Of a DNA stretch of 64,000 nucleotides, positions 27,851 to 37,724 are shown piece by piece. The DNA lies in assembly GCA_963762525.1 (NCBI GenBank), contig CAVXKT010000011.1:310001-374000 (forward strand), given 5' to 3'. Numbering within the stretch: position 1 is the stretch's first letter; the number at the start of each line of letters is the position of its first letter. Source of the DNA: DATFDN01 sp963762525. GTDB taxonomy: Bacteria; Pseudomonadota; Alphaproteobacteria; Acetobacterales; Acetobacteraceae. Both the position numbers and the translations under genes were made by a program. The notes beneath the pieces are model-generated. The model made no database searches. It was not told the DNA's origin and was given only the letters and a program-made list of their open reading frames with translations.

Positions 27851-29303
27851 TTATGAATCCCGCAGCCGGACATACTCGAAATCGCCGGGCTTGCCGTCCA
27901 CGCCGGTCTTCGGCGGCGCGATCCAGCCTGCAAAGGCGCCGGGCACTCGCTCCGGGCGCATCAGGCTTTGGACGAAAGCGCCGTCATCGGCCGAGGGCAG
28001 GAATACGCCTTGCCGCGCGCGCCAGACATCGGCCGAGAGCAAGTACCCCTCCGGGTCGGCAGCAACGCGCGCGAACTCGCCGATGCGCGCGATTGAACGC
28101 CACATGCGGCAGCCGCAGGCGGAAATCGAAGCCCGCCTTTTCGATCACGCGATTCCAGCGGTCCACCCCGCCTTGAGCATCCGCCACGAAATCGTCGCGC
28201 AAGCGCATGTTGAGCGACGACAGCGCCGGCACCTCCTCGCGCACGATGGCGCCGCCGCGCGGGCGCAAGACGGGGTAGGTGGCCCCGGTCAGCACATGAT
28301 CATCGGTGAGCCGGTCCTCGCGGTAGCGCCCCTTGAGCCCGGCATTGAAGGCGCTGGCGGCGTTGGTGCTGATCTCGTTGCCGAACAGATCGAGCGTCAG
28401 CGAGAAATGCAGGTTCAGCTTCTTCCGGATTGTCGGCAGATCGATCACTCCCAGACGGCGGACCGACGCGATGTCGGTCGGATCATCGATGCCCGCTTCG
28501 CGCATCGCCTCGCAGGTGCGCTCGACCACGCGCTCGACGCCGGTGACGCCCACGAACATATGGTGCGCCTCCTCGGTCAGCATGAAACGGCAGGTGCGGC
28601 TGAGCGGGTCGAATCCCGACTGCGCCAGAGCGGCGAGCTGCATCTTGCCGTCGCGATCGGTGAAGGTCGTGAACATGAAGAAGCTCAGCCAGTCGGGCGT
28701 CGCCTCATTGAAGGCGCCCAGCATCCGCGGACTATCGGCGTCGCCCGACCGCCGACGCAGCAGCTCCTCCGCCTCCTCCCGGCCGTCGCGGCCGAAGTAC
28801 TTCTGCAGGAGATACACCATCGCCCAGAGATGGCGCCCCTCCTCCACATTGACCTGAAACAGATTGCGCAGATCGTAGAGCGAGGGGGCGGTGGCGCCGA
28901 GATGGCGCTGCTGCTCCACCGACGCCGGCTCGGTGTCGCCCTGAATCACCAGCAGCCGGCGCAACATGGCGCGGTATTCGCCCGGCACCTCCTGCCAGGC
29001 CGCCTCGCCCTTGTGCGCGCCGAAGCCGATCTTGCGATCGGCAATGGCAGGTGCGAGCAGGATGCCCCATTTGTACTCCGGCATCTTCACGAAGCCGAAC
29101 TTCGCCCATCCCTCGGGATCGACGCCGATCGCGGTGCGCAGATAGACGGGATTTGCCTGGAAGCCCTCCGGCCCCATCGCGGTCCACCAATCGAGATAGC
29201 CCGGATGCCAGGTCTCCAAAGCCTTGCGCACCCTGGCGTCGGCGTTGAGGGCGACGTTGTTCGGGATGACGCCGCTGTAGTCCACCATTCGCATATCGGA
29301 CAT
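27851..29303 (-). CDS. boxB: Benzoyl-CoA 2,3-epoxidase subunit B
   Basis: About 484 residues. BoxB is the di-iron epoxidase component that converts benzoyl-CoA to 2,3-epoxybenzoyl-CoA with electrons from BoxA. Its iron-binding carboxylate/histidine motifs are visible: QVNVEEGRHLWAMVYLLQKYF and MLTEEAHHMFVGVTG. The frame breaks near 28090 after HVAFNRA; the C-terminus (ARIGEFARVAADPEGYLLS, FAGWIAPPKTGVDGKPGDF) is in another frame. ATG 29301-29303 has GAGGAGAGG upstream; a GTG one codon earlier is the alternative. It is co-oriented with boxC upstream (10 bp). BoxA is not in the window. Confidence 0.92.
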
Positions 29304-29313
29304 CACCCTCTCC

Positions 29314-30952
29314 TCACACCCGGCCCGGATCGAAATCCGGACGCTGTCCGCTGCCGTAGAGCTTCAGCGCACCGTGCTCGCCGGCCGCGTTCGGGCGCTG
29401 AAAGATCCAGTTTTGCCAGGCGGTAAGGCGGCCGAAGATGCGCGTCTCCATGGTTTCCGGGCCGGCGAAGCGGAGATTGGCTTCGAGCCCCGTCAGCGCG
29501 TCGGGCGAGAACGAGGCGCGCTCCTCCAATAGCAAGCGCACCTCGTCATCCCAATCTACTTCGTCGGGGGCGGCGGTCACGAGACCCAGTTCCTCGGCCG
29601 CCGCGCCGTCCAGCAACTCGCCGGCGCGCGCCCGGGCGGCGGCCACGCTTGCCGGCTCGCCCAAAAAGCGGGTTTGCAGCCGGGTCAAGCCGTTGCCCAT
29701 CGGATAGGCGCCGAAATTGAGCGCCGACAGCGCGAGGGTGGTCGGGCGGTTGCCGCCGGCGAGCATGATCGACCGATCGGCGGCGAAGACCAGCTCGGCA
29801 AGCGTGCCGGCAAAGCATCCGCCGGGCTCGATCAGCGCGATCAGGCTGCGCGCGGTCACGTCCAACCGCTTCAGAACACGCTTCCACATCAATCGGATTT
29901 CGCGCACCAGCCAGTCGCTCGCATGCGCCTCCAGTGTGGCATCCATGGCCAGAACCGCGGCCGGATCGCCCTCGGCGCGCAGCACCAGGAGCCCGAGCGA
30001 AGTCTCGTTCAGCCGCAAGTGCATGAGGGCGTCGTCGAGCTGACGTGCCAGTGCCAGAGGATAGAACGCGGCGCCCGCGGCGTGGATGGCTCCGAGATCG
30101 TCGGCCACCGACCCGCCAGGGCCGAGCACGGTGACGGTGGCCGTGCGGCGCGGTCGATCCATCGCCACCCGCAACAAGTCATAGCGCAACGCGTCCGGCT
30201 CGATGGTGCGATCGATCGGCGTGAGCACGATGCCGCGCGCCTCTTGCCGGTCGATCGGAGTCCTCCGCCAGAGCCAGCGCGCGGGCGTGCACCCGTGCCC
30301 CCCACACCGACGGCGGCACGACCTCGTCCACCAGGCGCCAGTCGCGCGCCCGGGCGCCGCGCGCGCCCTCCTCGCTGGCGCAGAAGGCGTCGGCGCGGTC
30401 GCGCCGGACCTTGCGTTTGTCGGTGAGGCGGGTGAGCCCGCCGGTGCCGGGAAGTACGCCGAGCAACGCCACCTCCGGCAGGGACACCGCCGAGCGGCGG
30501 TCGTCGATCAGCATGATCCAGTCGCACGCCTCGGCGAGTTCGTAGCCGCCGCCGGCGGCCGGGCCGTTCAGCGCCGCCAGCCAGCGTTGCCCCGAATGCG
30601 CCGAGGCGTCCTCGATCGCCAGCCGCGTCTCGTTGGTGAACTTGCAGAAATTCACCTTGTGGGCATGTGATGCGCGGGCCAGCATGCGGATATTGGCGCC
30701 GGCGCAGAACACGCCCTCTTTCGCCGAGGTGAGGATCACCGAGCGCACCTCGGGATGTTCGAAGCGCAGCCGCTGCACCGCGTCGGCGAGTTCGAGATCG
30801 ACCGACAGATCGTAGGAGTTGAGCTTAAGCTCGGTGCCGTCGAACAGACCGGAAGCGGCATCGACGTCCATGAATAGGGTCGCGAGCGGGCCGTCGAAGG
30901 ACAGCCGCCAATGGCGATAGCGCGCGGGTTCGGTCCGGACGTCGATCTGCAT
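29314..30952 (-). CDS. boxC: 2,3-epoxybenzoyl-CoA dihydrolase (BoxC)
   Basis: About 545 residues, enoyl-CoA hydratase superfamily with two crotonase-like halves. BoxC opens the epoxide to 3,4-dehydroadipyl-CoA semialdehyde and formate. Seen here: VILTSAKEGVFCAGANIRMLARASHAHKVNFCKFTNETR (CoA-binding), NGPAAGGGYELAEACDW (oxyanion hole) and GLLTRL-type downstream GVLPGTGGLTRLTDKRKVRR. One frame break near 30250 splits N- and C-terminal halves; the latter (IEPDALRYDLLRVAMDRPRR, IEPGGCFAGTLAELVFAADRS) ends GQRPDFDPGRV. Start ATG 30950-30952. Together with boxB it shows aerobic benzoyl-CoA degradation. Confidence 0.92.
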
Positions 30953-31058
30953 GGAGGCCTCTGCTTGATGCCGCAGGGTTACCGTCCGCGGCCGCCGCAG
31001 CATACCCTCCGCGACCTCGTTGACCATATTACCGGCGGAGAGCCCGGAGAGCTGATCG

Positions 31059-31787
31059 ATGGACTGGGAAGCGCCCGCGATCGTGCTGGAGGCGCGGCCA
31101 CATGGCGAGAGCGACGCGCTGGCCGCCGTCCTGACCGAGGCGCAAGGCGTCTTTCACGGCCTCGCGCGCGGTGGCGGGTCGCGCACCCGCACCTCTCTTT
31201 GGCAACCCGGAAATCTCGTGCAGGCGCGCTGGGTGGCGCGGCTTGCCGATCAATTGGGTAGCTTCAGCGCCGAGCTGGTGCATCCGGGCGCCGCCCTGGC
31301 GATGGACGATCCGCTGGCGCTGGCGACCCTCGCCGCCGCCTGCGCCGTCGCCGCCGGCGCCCTGCCTGAGCGCGAACCGCACCCGCGCGCCTTCCACGGC
31401 CTGGTTCGCCTGATCGCCGGATTGTCGCATGGGCCGGTGCTTGCCGAGCTGGTGCGCTGGGAGGTGGCCCTGCTCGCCGACCTCGGTTACGGCCTCGATC
31501 TTTCCGCCTGCGCCGTCACCGGCGCCGCCGCGGCCCTCGCCTTCGTCTCTCCGCGCACCGGACGCGCGGTAACGGACGCCGCTGCCGGCGTCTGGCGCGA
31601 CCGACTGCTGAGGCTACCGCCGTTCCTGCTTGGCGACGAGGACGGGACGGCGCCCGATTGGCGCGACGGGCTTCGCCTCACCGGCCACTTCCTTGCCCGC
31701 GACGCCTTCGGCAGCCACCACAAACCGCTCCCCGCGGCGCGGCGGATGCTGTACGAGCGCGTGATCGCGGAGACCCCGGATGCCTGA
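31059..31787 (+). CDS. recO: DNA repair protein RecO
   Basis: A 242-residue RecO. The OB-fold start ends in VLEARPHGESDALAAVLTEAQGVFHGLARGG (typical A-P-x-x-E-x-D-x-x-x-x-x-x-T-x-x-x-G), followed by WQPGNLVQARWVARL. The zinc-like C-terminal ALSGCAVTG-type region reads LDLSACAVTGAAAALAFVSPRTGRAV. RecO mediates RecA loading in the RecFOR pathway. ATG 31059, and the stop overlaps the start of parC (8 bp), so the genes are co-transcribed. recO followed by parC is a familiar alphaproteobacterial arrangement. It is intact. Confidence 0.93.
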   Translation: MDWEAPAIVLEARPHGESDALAAVLTEAQGVFHGLARGGGSRTRTSLWQPGNLVQARWVARLADQLGSFSAELVHPGAALAMDDPLALATLAAACAVAAGALPEREPHPRAFHGLVRLIAGLSHGPVLAELVRWEVALLADLGYGLDLSACAVTGAAAALAFVSPRTGRAVTDAAAGVWRDRLLRLPPFLLGDEDGTAPDWRDGLRLTGHFLARDAFGSHHKPLPAARRMLYERVIAETPDA

Positions 31788-34004
31788 CGACATCGGCCAC
31801 ATCGAAGACACGCACCTCGTCGATGCGCTGTCCGAGCGCTATCTCGCCTATGCGCTCTCCACCATCGTCTCGCGCTCGCTGCCGGACGTGCGCGACGGTC
31901 TGAAGCCGGTGCATCGGCGGCTGCTCTACGCGATGCAGCAACTGCGCCTCGATCCGGCCGCCGGCTTCAAGAAGTGCGCCCGGGTGGTGGGCGACGTAAT
32001 CGGCAAGTTTCATCCGCACGGCGACGTAGCGGTGTACGACGCGCTGGTGCGGCTCGCGCAGGATTTCGCCGTGCGCTATCCGCTCGTCGAGGGCCAAGGC
32101 AATTTCGGCAATATCGACGGCGATAACCCGGCGGCGATGCGCTATACGGAAGCGCGGCTCACCGAGGTCGCCGCGGGCGATGCTCGCCGGCATCGAGCGA
32201 GGACGCGGTCGATCTGCGCCCGACCTATGACGGCGAGGAGCAGGAGCCGGTCGTGCTCCCGGGCGCCTTTCCCAACCTGCTCGCCAACGGCGCCGCCGGC
32301 ATCGCCGTCGGCATGGCGACTTCGATTCCGCCGCACAACGCGGGCGAAGTCTGCACCGCCGCCATCCACCTGATCGCGCAACCGCAAGCGACCGCCGCCG
32401 ATTTGCTGCGCCTGATGCCCGGCCCGGACTTTCCCACCGGCGGTATCCTGGTCGAGGACCCGGCCTCGGTGCTCAGCGCCTATGAGACCGGACGCGGCGG
32501 CTTTCGCGTACGCGCGCGCTGGACCCGCGAGGCGGGCAAGTACGGGGCCTGGCAGATCGTTGTCACGGAAATCCCGTATCAGGTGCAGAAGGCACGCCTG
32601 ATCGAGCAGATCGCCCAGCTGATCGAGGAACGGAAGCTGCCGCTGCTCGGCGACGTGCGCGACGAGAGCACCGACACGATCCGCCTGGTGCTGGAGCCGC
32701 GAAGCCGCGGTGTCGAGCCCGAGGTGCTGATGGAAACGCTGTTCCGCGCCACCGCGTTGGAAAGCCGCTTCCCGCTCAACATGAACGTGCTCGATGCCAC
32801 GCGCACGCCGCGCGTGATGTCGCTGCGCGAGGTGCTGCGCGCCTTCCTCGATCACCGCCACGAGGTGCTGCTGCGTCGCTCCCGCCACCGACAGGCGGCG
32901 ATCGAGCGGCGGCTGGAAGTTCTCGACGGCTACCTGATCGTCTATCTCAATCTCGACGAAGTCATTCGCATCATCCGCGAGGAGGAGCATCCGAAACCGC
33001 GTCTGATGGCACGCTTCGAGCTCACCGACACGCAGGCCGAGGCGATCCTCAACATGCGCCTGCGCAGCCTGCGCAAGCTGGAGGAGGCGGAGCTTCGCAA
33101 GGAGCACAAGGCGCTGTCGCGCGAGCGACGCGACATTGCGGCGCTGCTCGGCAATGAGACGCTGCGCTGGAAGCGGATCACGGCAGAGTTGGAGGACGTG
33201 CGGGCGAAATTCGGCGCCGGTGCGTTGGGCGCGCGGCGCACCGAGATCGGCGCACCGCCGGCCTCGGTCGAGATCGCGGCCGAGGGCTTCGTCGAGCGCG
33301 AGGCCATCACCGTCATCCTGTCGGAGAAGGGTTGGGTGCGCGCCGTCAAGGGGACGGTCGGCGAGCCATCGGAACTGCGCTTCAAGGAGGGCGATCGGCT
33401 ACGGATTCTGTTGCCCTGCCAGACCACCGATCGGCTTTGCCTGTTCGCCACGAACGGCCGTGCCTACACGTTGAAGGCCGCCGATATCCCGCGCGGGCGC
33501 GGCGACGGCCAGCCAATTCGGCTGGTGGCCGAGCTGGGCAACGAGGCCGAGGTGCTGGCGCTGTTCGTGCCAGCCGAAGGCGGCCGCTACCTGGTCGCCT
33601 CGCAGACCGGGCGCGGCTTCCTGGTTCCGGCGGGCGAACTGGCAGGAGAGCGACGCGCCGGCAGGCAAATTCTCAATCTGCGTCCCGGTGAGGAGGCGGC
33701 GATCTGTGTTGCCGTCGACGGCGATCACATTGCTCTGGTGGGCGAGAACCGCCGCCTGCTGATCGTGCCGCTGGAGCAGATTCCGGAGCTGGCGCGCGGC
33801 GCCGGGGTGATCCTGCAACGCTACAAGGAAGGCGGGATCGCCGACGCACGCGCGTTCCGTCTGGAAGATGGTTTGAGCTGGCGCAGCGGCGAGCGCACGC
33901 GCACCGAGACCGATCTGCGCCCCTGGATCGGCGAGCGCGGCCAGGCGGGTCGGATGCCGCCCAATGGATTTCCCAAGTCCGGCCGCTTCGGTCCGCCGGC
34001 TTGA
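31780..34004 (+). CDS. parC: DNA topoisomerase IV subunit A, frameshifted twice
   Basis: About 741 residues. N-terminal breakage-reunion domain: LAYALSTIVSRSLPDVRDGLKPVHRRLLYAM, then GKFHPHGDVAVYDALVR and the catalytic tyrosine Y122 in AAMRYTEARLT. After residue 130 the frame is disturbed near 32170 and near 32200 (expected AAAMLAGIDEDAVDLRPTYD), and from 32253 it reads LPGAFPNLLANGAAGIAVGMAT again. The C-terminal beta-pinwheel includes the GyrA-box-like LATNGRAYTLKAADIPRGRGDGQ. The quinolone-contact serine is Val83 (GTA 32026-32028). As ParC is essential, the two breaks are most likely consensus errors. Confidence 0.93.
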
Positions 34005-34066
34005 CGACGCCGGCGCTTCGGACCACTAGCCGGCGCGACTTTGAGAAACGTTCGGGAGGCCAGTTC

Positions 34067-35293
34067 ATGCATCTGACCCGTCGCGCCGCCCTCGCGGGCG
34101 CCGCCGCGCTGACCGCGACGCCGCTGGCGGCGGCCCGCGCGCAAACCAAGCCGGCCATCCGGGTCGGCGTGCTTACCGATCTGAGCGGCACCTATCGCGA
34201 CACCACCGGCCCCAATTCCGTCGCCTGCGCCCGCCAGGCGGTTTCCGAGTTCAATCCCGGCGCGCATGGGTTCCAGGCGGAGGTGATCCAGGCCGACCAT
34301 CAGAACAAGCCCAACGTCGCCTCCTCCATCGCGCGGCAGTGGTTCGATCAAGGCGTCGATGCCATCATCGACGTGCCGACCTCCTCGGTGGCGCTGGCGG
34401 TGTCGCAGGTGGCGAAGGAGAAGAACAAGATCCTGCTGAACGGCTCGGCGGCGACCGAAGACCTGACCGATGCGCAGTGCAGCCCGAACACCATCCGCTG
34501 GAGCTTCAACAACTACATGCTGGCGCAGGCCGCCGGCGGCCTGGTGCGGGCGGGCGAGAAGAACTGGTTCATACTCACCGCCGACTACGTGTTCGGAACC
34601 ACGCTCGAGCAGCAGACCGCGGCGGTGGTGAAGAAGAACGGCGGCGTGGTGAAAGGGGCGCTGCGCTACCCGTTCCCCGACACCACCGATTTCTCGTCCT
34701 ATCTACAGCAGGCGCAGGCGAGCGGGGCGTCGGTGCTCGGGCTCGCCAACGCCGGCGCCGATACGGTGAACAGCATCAAGCAGGCGCATGAGTTCGGTCT
34801 CAATCGGACCATGAAGATCGCGCCGCTGCTGCTGTTCATCACCGACGTCCACGCGCTCGGCCCGAATATGACCGACGGGCTGAACTGCACCACCACATTC
34901 TACTGGGACTATAATGAGGGCACCCGCGCGTTCACGAAACGGGTGCTGCCGCATCTGACCAACGGCACCTATCCGAACATGGCGCACGCCAGCAACTACG
35001 CGATCACCCTGCACTACCTGAAGACGGTGGCGGCGATGGGCGCGGCGAACGCGAAGCAAAGCGGGCGCGACACGGTGGCGCGGATGAAGGGGATCCCGAC
35101 CGACGACGACGCCTTCGGGAAGGGCCGGATCAGGGCAGACGGGCAGGGCGAGTTCCCGGTCTATATCTGGAAGGCGAAGACGCCGAGCAAGCCGGGCGGC
35201 TGGGACCTGTTCGAACCGGTCTCGACCATCTCGGCGGCGGAGGCGATCTATCCGCTGAACCCGAAATGCCAATTCCCGGTGGTCAGCGCCTGA
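34067..35293 (+). CDS. ABC transporter substrate-binding protein (branched-chain amino acid/LivK family)
   Basis: A 408-residue type I periplasmic binding protein. A twin-arginine-like start MHLTRRAALAGAAALTAT and a cleavage site AAARAQ indicate export, possibly by Tat. VGVLTDLSGTYRDTTGPN, the opening of Peripla_BP_6 proteins, is followed by VAVSQVAKEKNKILLNGSAAT, WFILTADYVFGTTL and AAVVKKNGGVVKG. Substrates in this family range from branched-chain amino acids to urea, amides and aromatic acids. No permease or ATPase genes are next to it, so it is an orphan binding protein. ATG 34067 is the first ATG in frame and gives the signal peptide. Confidence 0.9.
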   Translation: MHLTRRAALAGAAALTATPLAAARAQTKPAIRVGVLTDLSGTYRDTTGPNSVACARQAVSEFNPGAHGFQAEVIQADHQNKPNVASSIARQWFDQGVDAIIDVPTSSVALAVSQVAKEKNKILLNGSAATEDLTDAQCSPNTIRWSFNNYMLAQAAGGLVRAGEKNWFILTADYVFGTTLEQQTAAVVKKNGGVVKGALRYPFPDTTDFSSYLQQAQASGASVLGLANAGADTVNSIKQAHEFGLNRTMKIAPLLLFITDVHALGPNMTDGLNCTTTFYWDYNEGTRAFTKRVLPHLTNGTYPNMAHASNYAITLHYLKTVAAMGAANAKQSGRDTVARMKGIPTDDDAFGKGRIRADGQGEFPVYIWKAKTPSKPGGWDLFEPVSTISAAEAIYPLNPKCQFPVVSA

Positions 35294-35307
35294 TCGGTCG
35301 GACCTCA

Positions 35308-36108
35308 ATGCGCACCGCCGAAACCGAGCTGCGCCGCCTGCTCGACATCATGACGGCGCTGCGCGATCCCGAGCGCGGCTGTCCGTGGGACCGCATGCAG
35401 GACTTCGCCACCATAGCGCCCTACACGATCGAGGAGGCGTACGAGGTCGCCGACGCCATCGCGCGCCGCGACTTCGCCGTCACTGCCCGACGAGCTGGGC
35501 GATTTGCTGTTTCAGGTCGTCTATCACGCCCGGATGGCCGAGGAATCCGGGCGCTTCGACTTCGCCGACGTGGTGCATGCCATCACCGAGAAGATGATCC
35601 GCCGCCATCCGCACGTGTTCGGCGATGCCGCCGCCCGCGACGCAGCGGCGCAGCAATCGGCATGGGAGGCGCAGAAGAACGCCGAGCGCACCGCCCGCGT
35701 CGAGACCGGCACTCTCGCCGGCGTTCCCCTCGCACTTCCCTCTCTCACCCGCGCCGCCAAGCTCACCGCGCGCGCGGCGCGCGAATCGGCTTCGATTGGC
35801 CCGACGCCCCCGCTGTGCTGGAAAAACTGCGCGAGGAGGAGGCGGAGTTGCGCGCCGAACTGCCCGCCGCCGATCCGGCGCGCCTGGCGGATGAAATGGG
35901 CGATCTGTTGTTCGTCGCCGCCAATCTCGCACGCAAGCTCGATCTCGATCCTGAAACGTGCCTCGCTCGCGCCAACGCCAAATTCGCCCGTCGGTTCGCG
36001 ATCATGGAAAGCGCGGCGGAGGCATCCGGGCGGGGATTGGCGGAGATGGATCTGGCGGAGATGGAGGACGGCTGGCAGGCGGCGAAGCGCACCGAGCGCA
36101 GCGGCTAA
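35308..36108 (+). CDS. mazG: Nucleoside triphosphate pyrophosphohydrolase MazG, frameshifted
   Basis: About 267 residues. The tandem MazG domains are seen as TALRDPERGCPWDRMQDFATIAPYTIEEAYEVADAI (domain 1 with E-x-x-E-x-x-D), LPDELGDLLFQVVYHARMAEE with KMIRRHPHVFG, and EEEAELRAELPAADPARLADEMGDLLFVAANLARKL (domain 2). Frame breaks occur near 35480 and 35780. MazG hydrolyses non-canonical or excess NTPs and (p)ppGpp-related compounds. The start ATG 35308-35310 is 14 bp after the preceding stop. It is most likely functional once the indels are corrected. Confidence 0.9.
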   Translation: MRTAETELRRLLDIMTALRDPERGCPWDRMQDFATIAPYTIEEAYEVADAIARRDFAVTARRAGRFAVSGRLSRPDGRGIRALRLRRRGACHHREDDPPPSARVRRCRRPRRSGAAIGMGGAEERRAHRPRRDRHSRRRSPRTSLSHPRRQAHRARGARIGFDWPDAPAVLEKLREEEAELRAELPAADPARLADEMGDLLFVAANLARKLDLDPETCLARANAKFARRFAIMESAAEASGRGLAEMDLAEMEDGWQAAKRTERSG

Positions 36109-36213
36109 GCCGGTTCGGTCCGACGCGGCGTCCGCACGACGCTCCGCGGCCCCGATCCGGGGGTGAGATGCGATCTTTCCGTACAGGGTGTTTCGTGGTA
36201 AAGCCCCGGCCCC

Positions 36214-37167
36214 ATGCGTCACTTTCTGGATTTCGAGAAGCCGGTCGCCGAGCTGGAGGGCAAGATCGAGGAACTGCGGCGGATGTCGGAGCCGGAGGGC
36301 ATCAACATTGCCGAGGAGGTGGGGCGGCTGACCGAGAAGGCCGACCGCCAGCTTCGCACCCTCTACGCGAAGCTGACCCCATGGCAGAAGACCCAGGTGG
36401 CGCGTCATCCGGACCGGCCGAAGGCGAGCGCCTATATCGGCGGGCTGATCGACGAATTCACCCCGCTCGCCGGCGACCGCGCCTTCGGCGACGACCCCGC
36501 CATGCTGGGCGGGCTGGGTCGCTTCCGCGGCCGGTCCGTGGTGGTGATCGGCACCGAGAAGGGCTCCGACACCGATAGCCGGCTCGCGCACAATTTCGGG
36601 ATGGCGCGGCCCGAAGGCTATCGCAAGGCGCGTCGGCTGATCGAGCTGGCGGGGCGGTTCCGGCTGCCGGTCCTGAGCTTCGTCGATACCTCGGGCGCCT
36701 TTCCGGGCGTGGAAGCGGAAGCGCGCGGCCAAGCGGAGGCGATCGCGCGCGCCATCGAGGCCTGCCTCGCCGCCCCCGTCCCTCTGGTCGCCACCATCAT
36801 CGGCGAGGGCGGGTCGGGCGGCGCCATTGCGCTCGCCGCCGGCGACCGCACGCTGATGCTGGAGCATTCGATCTATTCGGTGATCGCACCGGAGGGTTGC
36901 GCCTCGATCCTGTGGCGCGATGCGGCGCAGACCTCTGCGGCGGCCGAGGCGATGAAGCTGACGGCCGAGGATCTGCGCCGGCTCGGCGTCATCGACGCCG
37001 TGATCCCGGAACCGATCGGCGGCGCGCAGCGCGCGCCGGAGGAAACGGTGCAGGCGGTGGGCGAGGCGGTGCAGGGGGCGCTATCCGCGCTGCTGCGGGA
37101 GGACCCGGCCGGACTGCGGTTGCGTCGGCGGGAGAAATTCCTGGAGATGGGCCGGGAGGCGGGGTAG
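36214..37167 (+). CDS. accA: Acetyl-CoA carboxylase carboxyltransferase subunit alpha
   Basis: A 317-residue intact AccA of normal length. Starts LDFEKPVAELEGKIEELRRM; then YIGGLIDEFTPLAGDRAFGDD, VVVIGTEKGSDT, NFGMARPEGYRKARRL, FVDTSGAFPGVEAEARGQAEAIA and EGGSGGAIALAAGDRTLMLEHSIYSVIAPEGCASILWR. It forms the alpha2beta2 carboxyltransferase that transfers CO2 from biotin-BCCP to acetyl-CoA, the first step of fatty acid synthesis. AccD is not in this window. ATG 36214. No frame interruption. Confidence 0.97.
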   Translation: MRHFLDFEKPVAELEGKIEELRRMSEPEGINIAEEVGRLTEKADRQLRTLYAKLTPWQKTQVARHPDRPKASAYIGGLIDEFTPLAGDRAFGDDPAMLGGLGRFRGRSVVVIGTEKGSDTDSRLAHNFGMARPEGYRKARRLIELAGRFRLPVLSFVDTSGAFPGVEAEARGQAEAIARAIEACLAAPVPLVATIIGEGGSGGAIALAAGDRTLMLEHSIYSVIAPEGCASILWRDAAQTSAAAEAMKLTAEDLRRLGVIDAVIPEPIGGAQRAPEETVQAVGEAVQGALSALLREDPAGLRLRRREKFLEMGREAG

Positions 37168-37179
37168 TCGCGAGCTCCC

Positions 37180-37635
37180 GTGACGAGGTTTCGGGGACGA
37201 CGGCCGGCACGAACGGCAGCCGCGACGAGCACCGCCGGCGGCTTTACGTTGCTGGAAATCCTGGTCGTGCTCGCCCTGATCGGGCTCGCGATCGGTATCT
37301 TCGTGGCTCGGGGGCCGATGCGCAGCCCGGCCTTGGAGGTGCAGGCGGCCACCAACGAGATCGCCGGCGCGCTGCGCGGCGCGCGCGCGCGCGCGATCGC
37401 CTCCGATCAGCCGGTCGCGTTCATGCTGGACGCTGCGCGACACGAGTATCGGGCCGAGGGCATCGCGCATCCCCTTCCGGCGTCGGTGACAGTTGCGCTA
37501 ACGGCGCCCGGAGGGCTCATCCGATTTTTGCCCGACGGCAGTTCCTCCGGCGGACGGGTCCTGCTCGGATTCGGCGGACACGCGGCGAGCGTGAGCGTGG
37601 ACTGGCTGACCGGGCGGGTCAGCATCGGGCCGTAG
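37180..37635 (+). CDS. Type II secretion system minor pseudopilin (GspH-like)
   Basis: A 151-residue pseudopilin. The prepilin-peptidase site is TAGG|FTLLEILVVLALIGLAIGIFV: glycine before cleavage, phenylalanine to be methylated, and Glu at +5 of the mature protein. A basic leader of about 20 residues precedes it. The rest fits GspH (VQAATNEIAGALRGARARAIASDQPVAFML), the minor pseudopilin at the tip of the T2SS pilus. The start GTG 37180-37182 follows accA by 12 bp. Other T2SS genes lie at 40725-44435 and 46806, not adjacent. Confidence 0.85.
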   Translation: MTRFRGRRPARTAAATSTAGGFTLLEILVVLALIGLAIGIFVARGPMRSPALEVQAATNEIAGALRGARARAIASDQPVAFMLDAARHEYRAEGIAHPLPASVTVALTAPGGLIRFLPDGSSSGGRVLLGFGGHAASVSVDWLTGRVSIGP

Positions 37636-37724
37636 GTCAGCCCTCGTGCACCGTTCGCCAGGTCGACGCCCACCTGCAACCGAAGCCCGGTCCGCCGCTT
37701 TATAGGCAAAACCGGAGACGGCGT

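Noticed and set aside
37378..37400. GC dinucleotide run as a regulatory or Z-DNA element
   Set aside because: It lies inside gspH and encodes a normal A-R-A-R-A segment of the protein; high-GC codon usage accounts for it.
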